NCBI RefSeq assembly: GCF_963678635.1
Contig: NC_087062.1
Coordinates: 27,984,833 to 28,048,832, forward strand
Direction: 5' to 3'
DNA: 64,000 bases
Origin: Symsagittifera roscoffensis
Taxonomy: Eukaryota > Xenacoelomorpha > Acoela > Convolutidae
Part shown: piece after piece, positions 58,974 to 64,000 of the stretch
Position numbering within the stretch: position 1 is the stretch's first letter
Layout of the letters: each line of letters begins with the position of its first letter
Translations under genes and position numbers: made by a program
Notes under the pieces: generated by a model
Databases searched by the model: none
Told to the model about the DNA's origin: nothing
Seen by the model: the letters and a program-made list of their open reading frames with translations, nothing else

Positions 58974-59397
58974 CCCGGGAGCAAATGAACGAAAACCTGG
59001 ACATGTGGACGCCACCAGAACCCATCCCTTCCTTGAAAGATCTTGAGTCAGGCCAAATCAGGCCGCTAAGGGTAGATGTCGCACTACCGGGTCTGACACC
59101 CAGCTCAACACTAGTGCGGGGACACCCAGGCTAGCGCGGAGACATTACGTCTTAGGGAACTGCAGGAGAGGCTGCAGCCATGGACTCCCGAGAGTCCTGC
59201 ACGCGAGACTGAGCCACTCACCTGGAGAGAACAACCAGTAAGGAGCGTCATGATCTCACTTTACAAAAAGAACACCGACGGCGCATATCAATGACCACGC
59301 CGGGAGGATTGGACGGCAGTGCAACGCAAGAGGACGGACGCCTTCAATGATGCATCTTGGGTGGAATATTTCACACAACCTAGAATACCACACGGCA

Positions 59398-59859
59398 CGG
59401 TCCACCTAATAATTGGGGACAGTCTGATCAGGGTTCTGAAGAGGATCTAAGCACATTGGCAGGTGGGAGTCTTGGGTTTCTCGGGTGCAGCAATGCCTCA
59501 GATGTTGGCATCAGTGGAGATGCTGGAATATAGGAAGATATACATGGTCACTTTGATGATGGGGACCAACAATTTCTCTAGAAACGAATCCAGGAAGATG
59601 ATGAGGCTGCCGGAGAAAGTAAACTGCATTCTTGAGGAGCTGAGAATCGACTTGGACCCTTTGGTGCTCATAATTTGTACGGTTACCTATAACATGATGG
59701 CAGACCAGAATTAGAGAAATACAGAAGAAGAGCATCTTACCCGTGAGGCTGCTTGATGTCGCGCGAATGATGGAGGATTCCTTGCCGCATGACTCATCCT
59801 CAGATGGCATCCACTTCGATAAGCCTAAGGGCGTGAAGTGGTTGAATGGTTTCTTTTAA
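59398..59859 (+). pseudogene. SGNH/GDSL esterase domain in the retroelement accessory frame
   Basis: All four blocks of the family are visible in order: IIGDSLIRVL (Ser block), LGFSGAAM (Gly), MMGTNNFS (Asn) and SSDGIHFDKPKG (Asp and His). SGNH hydrolases cleave esters, for example acetyl groups or lipids. Broken by a TAA at about 59,449 (after block I) and by a frame change at about 59,712, where some sequence also seems to be missing. GC-rich like the rest of the accessory frame. I know of esterase-type domains in some non-LTR elements such as CR1 ORF1, but here it follows Ty3/gypsy pol. Confidence 0.75.
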
Positions 59860-60246
59860 AGACATATCAACGATCTAGAGTCAGACCTGCTAGAAACAGA
59901 CCAATTCACTTTTGGTCCACCCCCGAGGCCCCATTCTTCTTGGTCAGGCCAGTGATGACCGACTGAGGGAGCGAATCAATTTTAGAGGAAGTTCAGTGAG
60001 CAGTAGGAGTGGGAAGCTGGGCTCGACACTCATGGAGAAGGATGAGATGGAGTCTTCCACGACACAAAGCTTGGTGGTGTCGTCAGAAGTGATAGTGGAG
60101 AAAGACAAGACCGTCAAGGCATCAGCAGAAGGCCCTGGAGAATCAAACAAAGCCAGGTATTTGGAGCGAGTGAGAAATCTGGATCTCAAATATGGAAGTC
60201 ATGGGACTCAAGAGTCTAACATGAGGATCTGAGTAACCAATGTTGC

Positions 60247-61284
60247 GTGGATTGGCTAAAGGCGCATGAAGAGCGTTTTTCTCGAGACAAGACTCTGGAA
60301 GCAGCGGACCTGGCCGGAATTCCGAGGAGATCGATCTTTGGGCCAGTCAACTACCGGCCTCTCAAGGAGTTGGGAAGCCCAGGTCTCATTGTGGAACCAC
60401 CAAAGCACTGCACGAGCCTTTTCAGAATCCGGGTGGCGATTACTGCGCAGTTGAGAACCGTGGAGAAGCTTCTTGAGCCGATTAGTATGGGACTCCCCGA
60501 TACTGCTTACAGGGGCCCAAAATTGTTAGAAGATCCACGATATGAAAAGCCTCATGGAACCTCACAGCTGGCCAAGGCACTGGCAGTATGTAATCGCTCA
60601 GACCCTGGAGCAGCGAGAGTAATCATCGGAGCGGGATCAGACTTTGATGGAACGTCTCCAAAGTTGTTTTGGCCTGAAACGTTAGTGTACCTACTGCCAG
60701 GGTCGGAACTGAATCAGATGTTGTCTCTGGTTGTGGCAATGAAGTCGGAGACGCCTTGTAAACCTGGGCGGTTGTTGTTTGCGGGGATGAACGACCATCT
60801 ACACGTGGCAGGATTACTTGAGCCCTTGAGAAATGGAGAAACGACGCCGAAGAAGATCTGGTATGCAATTCAGACACTGTTTGCCTCGATGAACGAAGTG
60901 CAGGAGTTGATGGCCTCTCGATTGGGATCGAAAACAAAGGTGGTATTCACTTCACCACCAGGCTTTTCAAGCATGTCATCCGCTCGCCAATTCGTATATA
61001 CGATGTTAGTCTTGATAGCTGAGGGCAGTGGGCTGCGGATGTTGATGGCAGCTCCTAACCGAGAACTTGAGCCGGTGAACTTGAGACTTCTGAAGTCGGA
61101 AGTTGCGACGGCCTGGGCAGATGTGACTCACGCCTTGAGGGGTTTCTGCGAGCTTGCAAGCGTATTGATCGTGTTGGATGAGGTGCTTTATCTCGAGATA
61201 TCGAACATGGCCAGACAGTTGAAGTTTAACTCTGAAATAGGGCATGGTCAGCCCGCAACTGGCCACCTGACCGCTAGCTTATAG
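60247..61284 (+). CDS. 345-codon accessory ORF, possibly a second SGNH-like domain
   Basis: The second-longest open frame in the window. The first third looks like a linker (IPRRSIFGPVNYRPLKELGS). The middle has VIIGAGSDFDG, a hydrophobic segment and LLFAGMNDHLH. This resembles the SGNH order of a nucleophile loop followed by a G-x-x-N block, and VVFTSPPGF looks like the strand after it. The nucleophile Ser would be in GAGSD, which is not the classical GDSx, and I see no convincing D-x-x-H block. It may be a catalytically dead SGNH fold or something else. Open in this copy except at its borders. Confidence 0.35.
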   Translation: MDWLKAHEERFSRDKTLEAADLAGIPRRSIFGPVNYRPLKELGSPGLIVEPPKHCTSLFRIRVAITAQLRTVEKLLEPISMGLPDTAYRGPKLLEDPRYEKPHGTSQLAKALAVCNRSDPGAARVIIGAGSDFDGTSPKLFWPETLVYLLPGSELNQMLSLVVAMKSETPCKPGRLLFAGMNDHLHVAGLLEPLRNGETTPKKIWYAIQTLFASMNEVQELMASRLGSKTKVVFTSPPGFSSMSSARQFVYTMLVLIAEGSGLRMLMAAPNRELEPVNLRLLKSEVATAWADVTHALRGFCELASVLIVLDEVLYLEISNMARQLKFNSEIGHGQPATGHLTASL

Positions 61285-61356
61285 TTCTAAAATATGGAGC
61301 TCACGATAACGGGTTCCACTAGCAGTACATGAAGACGCGTCAAGGATCGGAAGAAT

Positions 61357-62718
61357 GTGGCGGGAGCGTTGAAGCAGCTGGATTCGATGGTATATCATTT
61401 AACTCAAGAAAGAGGGAGATGGCCGTTCCTGACGCCAAGGCTGGAGAATGTGACTGAAAAGACGAAGGAGACCGCATGGCCCTTGGTTAGGCAAATATGG
61501 GAGTTCCTTCAAGATCAACTCGAGCACTCTGAGAAGGGGAAACTGACGGTGGGCAAATTCGTCATATCAGCAAACGAGACCACCATCGCTGGCTTCTGGA
61601 GGGAACATGCAGAAGAAATACATGGACAAGTTATTTTACGCGGGAAACACTATCTTCGAAGCGTTTGTAGAAGATCTCTTGAGTATGTCAATCAACCTGT
61701 TGGTAGCCTTGTATCTGGTGTATCCCAGATACTTGTTCAACATGGGTCCTGCCTTGATGTTCAGTAGGGGTGTGTAAACCCTCAGAATTCATGGTTACTT
61801 GACGTTGGTACTTCTGACGCATGGGAATCTGGCAGTTTTCCACCGATTGATGAAATACCTGGGCCCCCTGTCGATAAGGAAAGCCCACCTGAGTCTTGAG
61901 ACCTATTCTTACAAGTGCACCGCCGGATTAAACAACCTTTTGGTAGATTACCTCTTGATGCCGAATCGGCACCTGACAGGAGAGGAAATGAACCCGAAGA
62001 CTAGAGAAGAACTGAGAGAGATGAGCGGAGGCATGCCCCTTCTGACCGAACTGTGCGTGGCAATGCAGTCTGATCCTCTAGGGATGATCAGAGGGCTGAG
62101 GAAAGTAGTGACCTGCATCTATGGACCCGCCGTAACGTATGCCCTCCCAGACCCACTTGTGACCGCATACCGACATTCAGTAATGTACGTGAGTCTAATC
62201 AGCATCCTGGACGGGACAGCGTTGAATTGGTGCAGGCAAGAAGACTTGAGAGCACAGATGATTGAGACGGTGCTATTCGGAAAGGTGAAGGACCCAGAGT
62301 TGATAGTGCTCAATTTCAGAGTTCAGCTGCAATGTAGAATGCGGGAAAAGGAGAGGGCCCTATTGAGGCCTCCCCCAAAATTTGGAACCTGAATCTTGTG
62401 GCGAAGAATACTAGAGAGATCTTGAGAAATCCAGCATGGAAGAAGAGTTTTGATTTGGTAAAAACTGAGAAAACGCTAGAGCGGGAAATGTTGCCAGCCA
62501 CCATCCCAGAGTTTCCAACGGTGAGGCGAATGACTTTGGGAATGAGTAGCCCGATGATTGTCGCATCGATACAAATAGTACGACAACAGAAAGGGATCCC
62601 CTGTTCATTGAATACTCGGCAGCACTGTATCTCCATACGTGCGAAATTAAATTTAATTCATGAATCACTCAAACCAAGCAGGGTTCAATGCCTCCCAAGT
62701 ATGAGGTCCGGGAAGTGA
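61357..62718 (+). CDS. Accessory frame, unrecognised middle part
   Basis: Three overlapping frames (61,357-61,767, 61,799-62,392, 62,398-62,718) that read as one decayed protein. Features: a Trp-containing helical stretch RWPFLTPRLENVTEKTKE, a hydrophobic segment near 61,680-61,760 in another frame (LLVALYLVYPRYLF) that could be membrane-like, and a helical part with LREMSGGMPLLTELCV. No domain recognised. Codon and base composition are the same as its neighbours. Confidence 0.4.
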
Positions 62719-63535
62719 ACAAAGTGCTTGAGAGGGCTGGATTCGAGAATAAGGAGCCCATATACGACAGCGAAAGGATGATCGTGGAAGAAGGTCACCT
62801 GGCACTAAAGGACGAAATGATGGAAACTATATTCAGTACGAGAAGACATCTGGCGCCTTACGGACGTGAGGAGGTGGAGTTGCGACGTGCTGGGCAAAAA
62901 CTGGACGCGGCGGGAGCCTTCTATGTACCGCTAACGGAGTACGAAGCGATGGATCCAGCGACACCCTCACCTCAGTCAGTGGATACACCTGTAGACAAAA
63001 AGAGCCTCCCGGTGGAAGGCAGGTTTGAGGTTGCACTGAAGAGAGACGGAGCTGAAGAAGGGGATGGGGAGGAGATCGTTGAAACCTTCAGCGAAGCCGA
63101 AGAAGAAATGGAAATAGGAGTTACCCCTAACGAAGAGGTGGTGCCGGAAACTTTAGTACCGGCACCACGCGCGAGCTGTTGCACGACTTGAGTGGCGACA
63201 TTTGGGCGGATACTGCCACACCACCCTTGGGATCTTCTCGAAAGAATCTGGAGTAACAGCTGGGATAAGAGCCCTCGAATTGGGACATGGTGCTCTTGAG
63301 TGAGGAAGCTAGAGAGAAGAACAATTTCGAAGGAAATAAAAGGATGTTCTTGTACACATTGGATCAAAAAGTTTGGCAAGAATTCTTGAGTGACTTCAAT
63401 CAAAAAGTGGAGCCGAAAGTGAATATGGATGAGTTCAAAGAGAAGTCGTGGGTTACTCTGGTGGGATTTGGAGAGCCTGTCTTGATGGCCACTGGATTGG
63501 ACGGGAAGGCGAGAGAAAATTGCTCGGTACGATGA
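62688..63535 (+). CDS. Accessory frame, acidic C-terminal part
   Basis: Frames 62,688-63,191 and 63,287-63,535. The first starts PPKYEVREVNKVLERAGFEN, carries AGAFYVPLTEYEAMDPATPS and becomes strongly acidic (DGEEIVETFSEAEEEMEIG). The second contains LYTLDQKVWQEFLSDFNQKV. A frame change and stop separate them near 63,190. Likely the same protein as the SGNH part. No known domain. Confidence 0.4.
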
Positions 63536-63992
63536 CCCACATACGGAAAACATAGCAGAGCACTGAGCATAAATCCTGTAAAGAAAGCTCTACTCTAAGA
63601 GAGAAAGTTGAAAATTTAAGACTGATGATAAAATGATCCTATAATTTTAAGTAAAGATATTAATATACCTAAGACTAGAGTAGGGGGAGGCAAGAGTCAA
63701 ATGGAGAAGGTCTGGACAAAGAAGCGGATTCAGCGATGATCGTGATTACGCCCTCGAGTAAAGGAGTGATGTCGTGGAAGAGGAAGCGGGAGGTGGAAGA
63801 GGTGAGTCCAACGGCGGAGGCGGTATCGGTGAAAAACCTGAAAGAGACGGCACTGATGGTCATAGCGAGATGGAAGACAACAATCTACAAGAGCAACTCG
63901 ATGGCCCGGAAATTCGGAAATTGGCCGATGTACTGACCGAGATGGAAACCGCGACCACCCCAGGAACGGAAGAGGACTTCAGACCTCAATAG
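63536..63992 (+). CDS. Accessory frame, end region up to the window edge
   Basis: 63,536-63,690 is AT-rich without clear coding. From about 63,700, and best in the frame 63,774-63,992, coding composition returns with a Gly/Glu-rich stretch (EEEAGGGRGESNGGGGIGE) and EIRKLADVLTEMETATTPGT, ending in TAG. It may be the last part of the accessory protein. Its similarity in style to the gag leader (Gly-rich, acidic, then E-x-x-KL-x-D-x-x-T) leaves open that another gag begins here. Confidence 0.35.
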
Positions 63993-64000
63993 GTGAATGC

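Overview
This is nuclear DNA from an animal, probably a marine invertebrate. It is AT-rich, has spliced genes with long introns, and is full of decayed transposable elements. The host-gene evidence is one complete cilium gene, MKS1, and the 3' half of a second gene. I see no bacterial operons, CRISPR array or functional rRNA/tRNA gene. I cannot name the species.

1-13.2 kb: the last seven visible coding exons of an unrecognised plus-strand gene, ending at a stop at 13,157. One of its introns (1,023-11,225) is filled by two tandem arrays: about six 590-bp units (1.29-4.74 kb) running into three 2.15-kb units (4.38-10.83 kb). 13.2-16.7 kb is the gap between two converging genes and holds a tRNA-derived SINE.

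16.7-36.8 kb: MKS1 (B9-domain protein of the ciliary transition zone) on the minus strand. I rebuilt 16 coding exons with matching phases, 577 codons plus stop. Three of its introns appear to use GC donors, and one exon is only 26 nt. Its introns carry a LINE RT fragment, several tRNA-derived SINEs (one nested in another) that end in a GCGAAGC hairpin, and four copies of a mobile element with a core of about 165-bp satellite repeats. One of those copies contains a 195-bp hAT-like MITE with a perfect 8-bp target duplication.

36-50.5 kb: a patchwork of segmental duplications. The first two coding exons of MKS1 occur four times here (36.5, 39.9, 41.8 and 46.8 kb). The first two copies keep the splice donor needed to join the rest of the gene and the last two have lost it. 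A 4.96-kb block is duplicated in tandem (about 40.6-45.55 and 45.55-50.5 kb), and LINE and retroelement gag fragments lie between.

49.9-64 kb: a very long, decayed Ty3/gypsy-type LTR retroelement on the plus strand. It reads gag (coiled coil, capsid-like region, two CCHC knuckles), protease remnant, RT, RNase H and integrase (D,D-35-E). After integrase come over 7 kb of accessory coding sequence: an acidic ORF, a macro (ADP-ribose-binding type) domain, then a separate long reading frame with a SAP-like motif, a coiled coil, an SGNH/GDSL esterase domain with all its signature blocks, a second possible SGNH-like ORF, and a tail reaching the window end. Frameshifts and stops show this copy is dead. 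The macro plus SGNH accessory load is the most unusual thing in the window.
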